Origin: Haplomitrium mnioides
Lineage: Eukaryota; Marchantiophyta; Haplomitriopsida; Calobryales
Length of the DNA: 56,786 bases
NCBI GenBank assembly: GCA_049999725.1
Contig: JBNGIS010039035.1
Span: forward strand, 1 to 56,786
Direction: 5' to 3'
Program-made: the position numbers and the translations under genes
The notes under the pieces: model-generated
Seen by the model: the letters and a program-made list of their open reading frames with translations, nothing else
What the model was told of the DNA's origin: nothing
The model's database searches: none
Shown: positions 20,901 to 36,589 of the stretch, in pieces
Layout of the letters: every line of letters begins with the position of its first letter
How positions within the stretch are numbered: the first letter of the stretch is position 1

Positions 20901-22429
20901 TGTTAGAGCAGAATGAGCAACACATACAACAATGTGCAACAAAGTGTCATCTCCAACCTATTTCAACGTTAGCTCATATTGTTTATTCTAGTAACACCTC
21001 CTACAAAATTAAGTGGGTGCCAATGGAGCATAGGGTTGCATCGCAATTGTAGAAGGAAACCCAAAAGCTGGTGAGGAGGATGAAGACTGTCGTTTAACAG
21101 CCAAAGAAAAGGAGAGAGCTAGAATTCTTCTTAGCCTTGGAGTTTCCAGCAGCTCTCCTCAAGCTGAATTGTGTTATTTTTTCATAAATGGAAATGCAAG
21201 GTGTGGGATGATTCTAATTTGACTAGTAGACTATGAGTGTTAAATCAAGTTGCACAATGTGGATATTCTTGAACAGCAATAGTAACAAATCAAAATTGCC
21301 TAGAAGTGAGTAAATTCATTTGCAGGTGATTTTGGATTGAATGGAAGTATGGGGAGCTTGTTGCGGCTCATCAAGTTCTGCAGAGCCAAGAAGCAGTCAC
21401 AGCTTGAATCAATACTCTAGAATTTGTTCTGATGTGATATGGAGCTTAAATCAATACTCTAGATTTTGTTTACAATGTGACATGTAGAGCTTTGTCACAT
21501 CCACAACTCTATTGCAATATTGTGTGAATTTTGGTGGTGTAAAGAACTCAAAGGAAAAGAGAGACTTATAGTGCAATGGCTTTCGCTCTTGCTCTCAAAA
21601 GCACTTACATTCGGAAAAAAAAGAATGCAAACATAGTATACGTCATGAGGCACGCATTGAAGCATCTAGATTTCCTAAATGATAGCATAGAAGATATTAA
21701 ACATTTGTCACTGCAAACTCTAGTCCTCTTTTGGAAAAAGCAGGGGATGCGTTTAATTACTTCCCTGTTCCAGCTGAATCTTCATATTGTCAAAGATCTT
21801 GGAAAACAAAAAGGATGCATTTAATTGCTTTTTCTATTTCTCAGATTGTCAAAGAGCTCGGACAAAGTAGGGAATGCATTTAATTGCTTTCCTATTTGGG
21901 TTGAATCCTCAGATTGTCAAAGAGCTCACCTCTAGTTTATGGTCTCAGAATCCATTTGGCAAGAAGTATGTTTTAGAAGCTTATGGGGAGATTCTACATC
22001 AAGCGTGGAAGGTGTCTTAAGAGCGTTGTCTTACAAAAATAGAGAGCTTTTGTATCCAATGGCTGATGGAAGGGGCATTGTATGCATCAAGGAAGAAATA
22101 AGAGGTTTCAATCAAGAAAGTGCTCAAGGGATTTTTTGTGTCAAAATGCCCAAAATAGGATTGATACCATACTGTTTGTTTGTTGGAACCTTTCTTGTTC
22201 TGAGCCCTACAGGTGGCTAATTCAAATATAAGGCGGAATGCATAACTTATATTAGTTGATGTATTTCCCCTTGAAGATCCAAAAGCGAGAGGAGCTTCTA
22301 GCTCAAGAGCAAAAGAGCCTAGAAATCATGTCGTATGCCAAAATTCAGGACACACTTTCTTTTCAACCATTGAAAGCGGGTCCAATTGTGAGCATAGGGC
22401 TCAAGAATATATATGTTCCAAGTCCTTTC
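20901..22429. other. Unassigned sequence between TM unit copy 2 and the tandem array
   Basis: No gene is recognised. A frame at 21939-22220 is open for 93 codons without a domain I know. Moderately GC-richer patches suggest old transposon or gene debris. A short triplication at 21732-21925 is listed separately. Confidence 0.5.
21732..21925 (+). repeat. Triplicated 60-67 bp unit
   Basis: Three consecutive copies (about 21732-21798, 21799-21858, 21859-21925) share GGATGCATTTAATTGCTTT and CAGATTGTCAAAGAGCTC. The second copy has lost a few bases near its middle. Confidence 0.75.
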
Positions 22430-25400
22430 GAGCAAATTTTACCACTTCTTCTTTTCACCATCACATGACACAAATTTAGTGAAGATAACATCGTATGTTA
22501 TCTTCACCATTCTTTTCACCATCACATCACACAAATTTAGTGAAGATGACATGAGGTATGGTATTAACATCTTCTTTTCACCATCACAAGACACAAATTT
22601 AGTGAAAATATTATGGTATGTTATTAACCTCTTCTTTTCACCATCACAAAACAAGAGATTTAGTAAAGATATTATGGTATGCTATAAGCCTCTTCCTTTC
22701 ACCATCACATGACACAAATTTAGTGAAGAAAACATGGCATGTTATTAACTTCTTCTTTTCGCCATTACATGACACAAATTTAGTGAAGATGACATGACGT
22801 ATGTTTTTAACCTCTTCTTTTCACCATCTTATAACCCAATTTAGTGAGAACAACATGAGGTTTGTTACTAACCTCTTATTTTCAACATCACATGACACAA
22901 ATTTTGTGAAGACAACATGGTATGTTACAAACTTTTTTTAACCACCATTACAGGACAAAACTTTGGTGAAGATAACATGGTATGCTATTAACCTCTTCTT
23001 TTCACCATCACATGACACAAGTTCTGTGAAGATAACATGAGTTGTGCTATTGACCTCTTCTTTTCACCATCACATGACACAAATTTAGTGAAGATAACAT
23101 GGTATATTATGAACCTTTCTTTTTCACCATCACATGAAACAACTTTAGTGAAAATGACATGACGTATGTTATTAACCTCTTTCTCCGACCATCACATGAC
23201 AAAAATTTAGTGAAGATCACATAGTGTGTTATTAGCCTTTTTCTTTCACCATCACATGACACAAATTCAGTGAAGATAACATGGTTTGTTATCTACCTCT
23301 TCTTTTCACCATCACATGAAGCAAATTTAGTGAAGATGACATGAGCTATGTTATCAACCTCTTCTTTTCACGTGCACATGACACAAACTTAGTGAAGATC
23401 ACATGAGGTATGTTATTAACCTCTTATTCTCACCATCACATAACAAAACTTTAGTGAACATGACATGAGGTGTGTTATTAACCTCTTCTTTTCACCATCA
23501 TATGACACAAACTTAGTGAAGAAGACATGAGGTATGTTATTAACCTCTTCTTTTCACCATCACATATTACAAATTTGATGAAGATAACATGGTATGTTAT
23601 TAACCTCTTCTTTTCACCACCACATGACACAAATTTTTTGAAGATCACATGGTGTATTATTAGCCTTTTTCTTTCACCATCACATGACAAGATTAGTGAA
23701 GATAACATGGTATGTTATTAACCTCTTCCTTTCACAATCACATGAAACAATTTTAGTGAGGATGACATGAGCTATGTTGTTAACCTCTTTTTTTCACCAT
23801 CACATGACACTAATTTAGTGAAGATAACATGAGGTATGTAATCAATCTCTTTTTCTCACCATCAAATGACAAAACTTTAGTGAAGATGACATGAGGTTTC
23901 TTACTAACATGTTATTTTTACCATCACATGATACAAATTTAGTGAAGAAGACATGAGGTTTGTTATTAACCTCTTCTTTTAACCATCACATATTACAAAC
24001 TTGATCAAGATAACATGGCATGTTATTAACCTCTTCTTCTCATCATCACATGACACAAATTTAGTGAAGATGACATGAGGTATGTTATTAACCTCTTCTT
24101 TAAACCATCACATGACACAAATTTAGTGAAGATAACATGAGGTATGTTGCTACCCTCTTCTTTTCACCATCACATAACACAAATTTAGTGAAGATGACAT
24201 TGTAAGTTATTAACCTTTACTTTTTAGCATCATATAACACAAATTTAGTGAAGATGATATGAGTTATAATATTAACCTCTTCTTCTCACAATCACATCAC
24301 ACAAAGTTAGTAAAGATAACATGACATCTTATTAGTCTCTTCCTTTCACCATCATATGACAAAACTTTAGTGAAGGTAACATGACATGTTATTAACCTCT
24401 TTTGTTCACCATCACAAGACACAAATTTAGTGAAGATGACATGAGATATGTTATTAACCACTTCTTTTCATCAGCACATGACACAACCTTAGTGAAGATT
24501 TCATAAGGTATGTTATTAGCCTCTTCTTTTCAACATGACATGACACAAATTCAGTGAAGATAACTTGGTATATTACTAACCTCCTCTTTTCACCATCACA
24601 TGACACAAATTTAGTGAAGATAACATGGTATGTTATGATCCTCTTCTTTTCACCACAGTATGACACAAATTCAGTGAAAATAACATGGCATGCTATTAAC
24701 TTGTTTCTTCACCATCACATGACACAAATTTAGTGAAGGTCACATGAGGTATGTAATTAACCTATTCTTTTCACCATCACATGAGACAACTTTAGTGAAG
24801 ATAATGTGGTATGCTATCAACCTCTTTCTTTTTTTACCATCACATGACCCAAATTTAGTGAAGATAAGATGGTCTCTTATCAACCTCTTCTTTTCACCAT
24901 CACATGGCAAAAGTTTAGTCAAGATGACATGAGGTATGTTGCTAACCTCTTCTTTTCACCATCACTTGAGACAAATTTAGTGAAGACAACAGGTATGTTG
25001 TAAACCTATTCTTTTCATTATCACATGAAACAAATTTAGTGACAATAAGATGGTATGTTATTAACCTCTTCTTTTCAACAACACATCACAAAAATATAGT
25101 GAAGATGACATGACATATGTTATTAACCTCTTCTTTAAACAATCACATGGCAAAATATTTGTGAAGATGACATGAGGTATGTTATTAACCTCTGCTTTTC
25201 ACCATCACATAATACTAACTTAGTGAAGATAACATGAGGCATGTTTATAACCTCTTCGTTTCACCATCACATAACACAAATTAAATGAAGATGATATGAC
25301 GTATGTTTCTTACCTCTTCTTCTAACCATCACATGATGCAAGTTTAGTAAAGATGACATGAGGTATGTTATTAACCTCTTTTTTTCACCATCACATGATA

Positions 25401-28400
25401 CAAATTTAGTGAAGATGACATAAGATGTGTTGCAAACCTCTCTTTTTTCACCATCAAATGACACAAATTCAATGAAAATGACATGAGGCATGTTATTAAC
25501 CTCTTCTCTTTACCATCACATAGCAAAAATTTAGTGAAGATCACATGGTATGTCATAAACCTCTTATTTTGACCATCACATGACACAAATTTAGTGAAGA
25601 TGACATGACATATGCTATCAACCTTTTTTATTCACCATCACAAGACACAAATTAGTAAAAAATACATGAGGTATGTTATAAACCTCTTCTTTTCACCATC
25701 ACATGACACAAATTTAGTAAAGATAGCATGAGGTATGTTACTAACCTCTTCTTTTGACCATCACATAACACAAATTTATTAAAGATAGCATGTTATGTTA
25801 TTAACCTCTTCTTTTCACCATTACATGACAAAAATTTAATGAAGATAACATGAATTATATTATTAACCTATTTTCTTCATCATCATATAACAAACATTTA
25901 GTAAATATAGCATGTTATGTTATAAACCTCTTCTTTTCACCATCACATGACACAAATTTAGTGAAGATGACATGAAGTATGTTATTAATCTCTTGTTTTC
26001 ACCATCACATGACAAAACTTTAGTGAAGATAACATGGTGTGTTGTTAACCTCTTCTTTTCACTATCACAAGACACAAGTTTAGTGAAGGCAACATGGTAT
26101 GTTGTTAACCTCTTCTTTTCAACATCACATGACACAAATTATGTGAAGATAACATGGTATATTATTAACGTCTTCTTTTCACTATCATATGACACAAATT
26201 TAGTGAAGATAACATGAGGTATGTTGCTACCCTCTTCCTTTCACCATCACATGACACAAATTTAGTGAAGATGACATAAAGTTGTCTCACATGACACAAA
26301 TTTAGTGAAGACAACATGGTATGTTATTAACCTCTAATTTTTACCATCATGTGAGACAACTTTAGTGAAGATAGCATGAGGTATGTTGTTGCTCTCTTCT
26401 TTTCACCATGACATGACACAAATTTAGTGAAGATAGCATGGTAAGTTATTAACCTTTTCTTTTACAATCATACAACATAAATTTAGTGAAGATCACATAA
26501 AGTATAATATTAACCTCTTCTTCTCACCATCACATGACACAAATTTAGTGAAGATAACATGATATCTTATTAGCCTCTTTTTTTCACCATCATGTAACAC
26601 AAATTTAGTGAAGATAATATGATATGTTGTAAGCCTCTTCTTTTCACCATCACATAACATAAATTTAGTGAAAATGGCATGAGGTATATTATTAACCTTT
26701 TCTTTTCACAAGCACATGACACAAACTTAGTGAAGACAACACGATGTGTGTTATTAACCTCTTCTTTCCACCATTGCAAAACACAAATTTAGTGAAGATG
26801 ATATGAGGTATGTTCTGAACCTCTTCTTTTACATGACACCAATTTATTGAAGATAGCATGAGGTATGCTATAAACCTCTTCTTTTCACCATAGCAAGACA
26901 CTAATTTAGTGAAGATAACATGGTGTGTTATTAACCTCTTCTCTTCACCATCCCATGACACAAATTTAGTGAAGCTCACATGAGGAATGTTATTAACATG
27001 TTCTTTTCATCATCACATGACACTAGTTTAGTGCAGATAACATGGTATGTTATTAACCTCTTTTTTTCACCATCACATGACATAAATTTAATGAAGATAA
27101 CATGGTATGCTCTCAACCTCTTCTTTTCACCATCACATGACAAACAATTAGTGTAGATGACATGAGGCATGCTATTAACCTCTTCTTCTTGACTTCACAT
27201 GAAATAAATTTAGTAAAGATATAGTAAGTTATTAACCTCTTCTTTTCACCATCACAAAACAAGAACTTAGTGTAGATGATATGAGGTATGTTATTAACCT
27301 CTTCTTTTCATCACTACAAAGACACAAATCTACTCAAGATGACATAGTATGTTGTTAAACTCTTCTTTTCATCACGACATGACATAAACTTAGTGAAGAT
27401 TGCATGGTATGCTATAAACCTATTCTTTTCACTATCACATGAAACAAATTTAGTGACAATAACATAGTATGTTATTAGCCTCTTCTTTTCACCATCACAT
27501 CACACAAATTTAGTGAAGATAACATGACATATATTATTAACATTTTTTCTTAAACCATCACATGACACAAATTTAGTGAAGATGACATGAGGTATGTTAT
27601 CAGCCTCTTCTTTCACCATCCCATGACTCTAATTTAGTGAAGATAACATGAGGTATGTTATTAACCTCTTTTTTTCACCATTACATAACAAGAATTAAGT
27701 GAAGATGATATGAGGTATGTTATCAACCTGTTCTTTTCACCATCACCTGACAAAAATTTAGTGAAGATAACATGGTATATTATAAACCTCATCATCATAT
27801 TAAAAAACTTTAGTGAAGATAGCATGGTATGTAATTAGCCTCTTCTTTTCACCATCATACGACACAAATTTATGGCATATGAAATGAGATAAGCCATTAA
27901 TCTCTTTTTTTTCACCATAACATGACATAGATTTAGTGAAGATAACATGAAGTATGTTGTTAACCTCTTCTTTTCACCATCACATAAAACACATTTAGTA
28001 AAGATGACATGAGTTATGTTATCAACATCTTCTTTTCACAAGCAGATAGTACAAATTTAGTGAAGATAACATGAGGAATGTTATTTACCTCTTTTTTTCA
28101 TCATCATATGACAAACATTTAGTGAAGATGACATGAGGAGTGTTATTAACCTCTTCTTTTCACCATCACATGACATAAATTTAGTGAAGATGACAAAAGG
28201 TTTGTTATACACCTCTTCTTTACACCATCACATAACACAAATTTAATGAAGATAGCATGGTATGTTATTGACCTCTTTTTTACACCATCACATGACACAA
28301 ATTTAGTGAAGATGACATGAGGTATGTTGTTAAACTCTTCTTTTCACCAGCATATGACATAAATTTAGTGAAGATAATATGGTATGTTGTGAACCTCTTC

Positions 28401-31400
28401 TTTTCACCATCACATGACAAAAATTTAGTGAAGATGACATGAGGTATGTTGTTAACCTCTTCTTTTTATTAGCATATGACAAAAATTTAGTGAAGATAAC
28501 ATGGTATGTTGTGAACCTTTTCCTTTCACCATCACATGAAACAACTTTAGTGAAGATAACATAGTATGTTATGAACCTCTTCATTTCACCATTTCACAAC
28601 ACAAATTTAGTGAAGATAACATGAAGTATGTTATTAACCTCTTCTTTTCACCATCACATGACACAAATTTAGCAAAGATAACAGGGTATGTTGTTAAACT
28701 CTTCTTTTCACCATCACAAGATACAAATTAGGTGAAGATTACATGGTATGTTGTCAACCTCTTCTTTTAACGAGCACATAACACAAGTTTAGTGAACATG
28801 ACATAAGGTATATTATTTACCTCTTTCTTTCACCATCACATGACAAACATTTATTGAAGATGAGATAAGTGTGTTATTATCCTCTTCTTTTCACAATCAC
28901 ATGACAAAAATTTAGTGAAGATAGTATGAGGTATATTGTGAACCTCTTCTTTCCACCATCACATGACACAAATTTAGTAAAGATAAAATGGTATGTTATT
29001 AACCTCTTCTTTTTACCATCACATGACAAGAATTTAGTGAATATAACATGACATATGTTATTAGCTTCTTTTCACCATCTTATGACACAAATTTAGGGAA
29101 GATGACCTTGTATGTTGTCAACCTCTTCTTTTCACCATCACATGACACAAACTTAGTGAAGATAACTTGGGATGTTATTAGCCTCTTCTTTTCAGCATCA
29201 CATGACACAAATTTAGTGCAGTTGACATGAGGTATGATATTAACCTGTTTTTTCCACCATCACAGGTTTTTAGTTTAGTGAAGATAACATGGTATGTTGT
29301 TAACCTCTTTTTTTCACCATCTCATCACACAAATTTAGTGAAGATACCATGGTATGTTATAAACCTCTTCTTTTCACTTCTACATGACAAACATTTAGTG
29401 AAAATAACATGAGGTATGTTATTATCCTCTTCTTCTCACCATCACATGAAATAAATTCAATTAAGATAACATGGTATATCATTAACCTCTTCTTTTCACC
29501 ATCACATGAAAATAATTTAGTAGAGATAACATGGTATGTTGTCAACCTCTTCTTTTGACCATCACATGACAAGAATTTAGTCAAGACGACATGATGTATG
29601 TTATAAACCTCTTAGTTTCACCATTTCAATACGTGAATTAAGTGAACCTAACTTGGTATGTCATGAACCTCTTGTTTTCATCATTTCATGACACAAATTT
29701 AGTGAAGATAACATGGTATATTATAATCCTCTTTTTCTCACCATCACATGACAAAACATTAGTGAAGATGACATGAAAAATGTTATTAACATCTTCTTTC
29801 AACCATCACATGATACAAATTTAGTGAAGATGACATGAGGTATGTTATTAACATTTTTCTTTTGCCATCACTAGACAAAATGTTTGTGAAGATAATATGA
29901 GGTATGTTATTAACCTCTTCTTTTCAACGTCACCTCACACAAATTTAGCGAAGATAACATGGTGTGTTATTAACCTCTTTTCTTCACCATCATATGACCA
30001 AAATTTAGTGAAGATAACATGATATGTTATTAAACTCTTCTTTTCACCATCACATGACAAACATTTAGTGAAAATCACATAGGTATGTTATTAACCTCTT
30101 CTTCTCACCATCACATGAAATAAATTTAGTGAAGATAACATATTATTAGCCTCTTCTTTAAACCATCACAGAACAAGAATTTTGTGAAGATGACATGATG
30201 CATGCTATTAACCTCTTCTTTTCACTGTCACATGACAGACATTTTGGTAGAGATAGCATAGTTTGTTGTTAACCTCTCTTTTATCAGAATCACATGACAA
30301 AAAGTTAGTCAAGATGACATGAGGTATGTTGTAAACCTCTTCTTTTTACCATTACAAGACACAAATTTAGTGAAGATAACATGGTGTGTTGTTAACCTCT
30401 TATTTTCACCATCACATAACACAAATTTAGTGAAGATACATGGTATGTTATTAACCTCTTCTTTTCATCATCACATGACACAAATTTAGTGAAGATAACA
30501 TGACATATATTAATAACCTATTTTGTTTACCATCACATGACAAAACGTTAGTGAAGATGACATGAGATGTGTTACAAGCCTCTTCTTTTGACCATCACAT
30601 GACACAAATTTCGTCAAGAAAACATGAGGTATGTTCTGAACCTCTTCTTTTCACTATCATATGACACAAATTTAGTGAAAATAACAAGGTGTGCTATTAA
30701 CCTTTTCTTTTCACAAACACATGACATAAAGTTACTGAAGATAACATGAGGTATGTTATTAACCTTTTCTCTTCACCATTACAAGACACACATTTAGTGA
30801 AGATAACATGAGGTATGTTATTAACCTCTTCTTTTCACTATCACATGACACAAATTTGCAGAAGATGACATGAGGTATGTTATTAACCTCTTCTTTTAAC
30901 CTTCACATGACAAATATTTAGTGAAGATCACATGAGGTATGTTTTTAGCCTTTTTTTCATCGCTAAAAGACAAAAATCTAGTGAAAATAACATGGTATGT
31001 TATTAACCTCTTTTTTTCATTATCACATGACACAAATTTAGTGAAGATCACATGGTGTGTTATAAACCTCTTCTTTTTGCCATCACATGAAACAAATTTA
31101 GTAAAGATAACATGGTATGTTGTGAACCTCTCTTTTTCACCATTACATAGCAAACCTTTAGTGAAGATGATATGAGGTATGTTATAAACCTCTTCTTTTC
31201 ACCATCACATGACATAAATTTAGTGAAGATAACAAAAGGTATGCTCTAACCTCTTCTTTTCACTATCATATGACACACATTTAGTGAAGATGACATGATC
31301 TATGTTATTAACCTCTTCTTGCCACCATTTGATGACACAAATCTAGTGAGGACAACATTGTATGTTATTAACCTCTTCTTTTTACTATTACATGACACAA

Positions 31401-34384
31401 ATTTAGTGAAGATAGCATGGTATGCTATAAACTTCTTTTTTGCATCATCTTATGGAACAAATTAGGTTAAGATAACATGGTATGTCATATACCTCTGCTT
31501 TTCACCATGACATAACACAAATTTAGTGAAGATGATGTGAGGTATGTTATTAACCTTATATTTTGACTATCATATAAGACAAATGTAGTGAAGATAGTAT
31601 GAGGTATGCTATAAACCTCTTCTTTTAGCCATCATATGACACAAATTTATTGAAGATGACATGGTGTGCCATTAACCTCTTCTTTTCACCATCATATAAC
31701 AAGAATTTTGTGAAGATGACATGAGGTCTGTTATTAGCCTCTTCTTTTCATCCCTACAAGACACAAATCTAGTCAAGATGACATGGTATGTTATTAAACT
31801 CTTCTTTTCACCATCATATGACACAAATTTAGTGAAGATAACATGGCATCTTAAAACCCCTTTCTTGTCACTATTTAATGAGGTATGTTGTCAACCTCTT
31901 CTTTTCACCATCACATGACACAAATTTAGTGAATATGACATGACATATGTTATTAACCTCTTTTTTTAGCCATCAAATTGCACAAATTTAGTGAAGATAG
32001 CATGAGGCATGTTATAAACCTCTTCTTTTCACCATGACATGACTCAAATTTAGTGAAGCTCACATGAGGTATGTTATTAACCTATTCTTTTGACCATTAC
32101 ATGACACAAGCTTAATGACAAAGCATGGTATATTGTCAACCTCTTTTTCTCACCATCACATGACACAAATTTAGTAATATAACATGGTATGTTATTAACC
32201 TCTTCTTTTCTGCATCACAAAACAAACATTTAGTGAAGATAACATGAGGTATGTTGTTAACCTCTTCTTCTCTCCATCGCATGAAACAAATTTAGTAAAG
32301 ATAGCATGGTCTATTATTAACCTCTTTTTCTCATCATGACATAACAAGAATTTTGTGAAGATGACATGAGGAATGTCATTAACCTTTTTTTTTCACCGCT
32401 ACAAGACACAACTCTAGTGAAGATAAATTGGTATGTCATTAACCTCTTCTTTTCACCATCTCATGACAAATTTTTAGTGAAGATGTGTTATTAACCTTTT
32501 CTTTTCACAATCATATAAGACAAATTTAGTGAAGATGTGTTATTAACCTTTTCTTTTCACAATCACATAGGACAAATTTAGTGAAGATGACATGATATAT
32601 GTTCTTAACCTCTTCTTTCAACCATTATATGACACAAATTAAGTGAATATGACATGAGGTATGTTATTAACCTCTTTTTTTCACCATCACATGACACAAA
32701 TTTAGTGAAGATAACATAAGGCATGTTATAAACCTCTTCTTTTCACCAATCCAAACCCCAAATTTAATGAAGATGGCATCTTGTATGTTTTTTACCTCTT
32801 CTTGTAACCATCATATTACACAAATTTAGTGAAGATAATGTGAGGTATGTTATTAACCTCTTTTTTTCACCATCACATAACACAAATTTAGTGAAGATAG
32901 CATGAGGTATGTTATTAACCTCTTCTTTTTACAATCACATGACACAAATTTAGTGAATATATTATGGTATGCTATGAATTTTTTTTTTTTCACCATCACA
33001 TGACACAAATTTAGTGAAGATGACATGACAGATTTTAATAACCTCTTTTTTTAGCCATCACATGACAAAACGGTAATGAAGATGACATAAGGTGTGTTAT
33101 AAGCCTCTTCTTTTTACCATCACATGACACAAATCTAGTGAAGATAACATGAGGTTTGTTATTAACCTCTTCTTCTCACTATCATATAACACAAATTTAG
33201 TGAAGATAACAAGGTATGTTATTAACCTCTTCTTCTTAGAAACACATGACACAAATTTTGTAAAGATAACATGAGGTATGTTACTATCCTTTTCTTTTCA
33301 TCTTTGGAAGACACAAAGTTAGTGCAGATAATATGAGGTATGTTATTAACCTCTTCTTTTCACCATCACATGACATAAATTGAGTGAAGATGACAAGACT
33401 TATGTTATTGATCTCTTATTTTAGCCATCACATGCCATAAATTTAGTGAAGATGACATGAGGCATGTTGTTAACTTCTTGTTTTCATCGCTACAGGACAC
33501 AAATCTAATGAAGATAACATGGTATGTTGTTAACCTCTTCTTTTCACTATCACATGACACAAATTCAGTAAATATAGAATGGTATGTTATAAACCTCTTC
33601 TTTTCACCATCACATGAAACAAATTTAGTGAAGATAGCGTAAGGTATGTTATAAACCTTTGCTTTTCACCATAACATAACACAAATTTAGTGAAGATAAC
33701 ATAGCATGTTATTAACCTCTTCTTTTTATCATCACATGACACAAATTTAGAGAATTTCACATGAGGTATGTTTTTAATGTGTTCTTTTTATCATCGCCTA
33801 ACACAAGTTTTGTGAAGATGATATGGCATGTTATCAAGCTCTTTTTTCCACCATAACATGACACAAACTTAGTGAAGATAACATGGCATGTTATTGACCT
33901 CTTCTTTTCACCATCACATAACAAACATTTAGTGAAGATGATATGAGGTATGTTATTAACCTCTCCTTCTCACCATCACATGAAACAAATTTAGTGAAGA
34001 TAACATGGTATGTTATCAACCTCTTCTTTTCACCATCACAAAACAAGAATTTTATGAAGATGACATGAATTATGTTAGCAACCTCTTCTTTTCATTGCTA
34101 CTAGACACAAATCTAGTGAAAATAACATCGTGTGTTATTAAGCTCTTCTTTTCACCATCAGAGTACACAAATTTAGTGAAGGTAGCATGGTATGTTATCA
34201 ACCTCTTTTTTTCACCATCACATGACATAGATTTAGTGAAGAAAACATGGTATATTATTGACCTCTTCTTTTCACCATCACATGACACAAATTTAGTGAA
34301 GATGACATGACATATGTTGTTAACCTCTTCTTTCAACAATCACATAACACAAATTTAGTAAAGATGATATGAGGTATGTTATTA

Positions 34385-36000
34385 ACCTCTTTGCTTCACC
34401 ATCTTAAGACACAAATTTAGTGAAAGGTGGCATAAGGTATGTTGTTAACCTCTTATTTTTACCATTACAAGACATAAATTTAGTGAAGATAACATGGTGT
34501 GTTATTAACCTCGTTTTTTCACCATCACATGACACAAATTTAGTGAAGATAATATTGTATGTTATTAACCTCTTCGTTTCACCATGACATGAAAAACATT
34601 TAGTGAAGATGACATGAGGTATGTTATTAACCTCTTCTTCTCACCATCACATAAAACAAATTTAGTGAAGAAAACATGGAATATTATCAGCCTCTTCTTT
34701 TCACCATCACATAACAAGAATTCTCTAAAGATGACATGAGGTATGTTCTTAGCCTATTTATTTATCTGCTACAAGACACAAATCTAGTGAAGATAACATG
34801 GTATGTTATGAACCTGTTCTTTTCACCGTCACATGACACAAATTTTGTGAAAATAACATGGCATGTTATAAACCTCTTCTTTTCACCATCACATGAAACA
34901 ATTTTAGTGAAAATAACATTGCATGTTATAAACCTCTTCTTTTAACCATCACATGACAAGAACTTAGTGAAGATGACATGGCGTATGCTATTAACCTTTC
35001 CATTTCACCAGCATATAACAAAAATTGATTGAAGATAACATGGTATGCTATTAATCTCTTTCCTTGACCATTATATAACATAAATTTAGTGAAGATAACA
35101 TGGTATGTTATAAACATGCTCTTTTTAGCATCACATGATACGAATTTAGTGAACAAAGCATGGTATGTTATAAACCTCTTCTTTTCACCATCACATAATA
35201 CAAATTTAGTGAACATAACATGGTATGTTATTAACCTCTTCTTTTTGCTATCACATGATACAAATTTAGTGAAAATGACATGACATATGTTGCAACCTCT
35301 TCTTCCAACAATCACATAACACAAATTTAGTGAAGATGACATGAGGTATGTTTTAAACCTCTTTGTTTCACTATCTTAAGACACAATTTTAGTGAAAGGT
35401 GACATGAGGTATGTTGTTAACCTCTTATTGTCACCACTACAAGATACAAATTTAGTGAAGATAACATGGTGTGTTATTATCCTCGTTTTTTCACCATCAC
35501 ATGACACAAATTTAGTGAAGATAACATGGTATGTTATTAATCTCTTCCTTTCACCATGACATGACAAACATTTAGTGAAGATGACATGAGGTATGTTATT
35601 AACCTCTTCTTCTCACCATCACATAAAACAAATTTAGTGAAGAAAACATGGAATATTATCAGCCTCTTCTTTTCACCATCACATAACAAGAATTCTCTAA
35701 AGATGACATGAGGTATGTTCTTAGCCTCTTTTGTTTATCCACTACAAGACACAAATCTAGTGAAGATAACATGGTATGTTATGAACCTGTTCTTTTCACT
35801 GTCACATAACACAAATTTAGTGAAAATAACATGATATGTTATAAACTTCTTCTTTTCACCATCACATAAAAAAACTTTTAGTGAAAATAACATTGTATGT
35901 TATAAACCTCTTCTTTTAACCATCACATGACAAGAACTTAGTGAAGATGACATTACGTATGCCATCGACCATTTTATTTCACCATCATATAACAAAAATT
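34385..36000 (+). repeat. Higher-order duplication in the array, about 972 bp
   Basis: Diagnostic variants recur 972 bp apart: CATCTTAAGACACAA at about 34400 and 35373, GGAATATTATCAGCC at 34679 and 35651, and AAGAATTCTCTAAAGATG shortly after each. About sixteen monomers were duplicated as a block. Confidence 0.8.
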
Positions 36001-36589
36001 GAGTGAAGATAATAATGTATCTTATTGACCTCTTTTATTCACCATTATATAACACAAATTTAGTGAAGATAACATGGTATGTTATAAACATGCTCTTTTC
36101 ACCATCACATGACAAATATTAGTAAAGACAACTTGATATATTACCAACCTCTTCTTTTCACCATCACATGACACAAATTTAGTAAACATAACATGGTATG
36201 TTATGAACCTCTTCTTTTCGCCATCACATGACACAAATTTAATGAAGCTCACATGAGGTATGTTTTTAACCTATTCTTTTCTCCATCACATGACACAAGT
36301 TTAGTGAAGATAACATGGTATGTTACCAACCTTTTCTTTCACCATCACATGACCAAAATTTAGTGAAGATAATATGGTATGTTCTTAATCTCCTCTTTTC
36401 ACCATCACATGACACAAATTTAGTGAAGATGACATGAGGTATGCTATTAACCTCTTCTTTTCATTGCTACAAGACACAAATCTAGTGAAGATAACATGGT
36501 ATGTGTTATTAACCTCTTCTTTTCACTATCACACGACACAAATTTAGTGAAGATGACATGGTATGTTATAAACCTCGTCTTCTCACTAT

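Noticed and set aside
21939-22220. A 93-codon plus-strand frame as a host gene
   Set aside because: No recognisable domain, splice context or homologous copy in the window; its length is compatible with chance.
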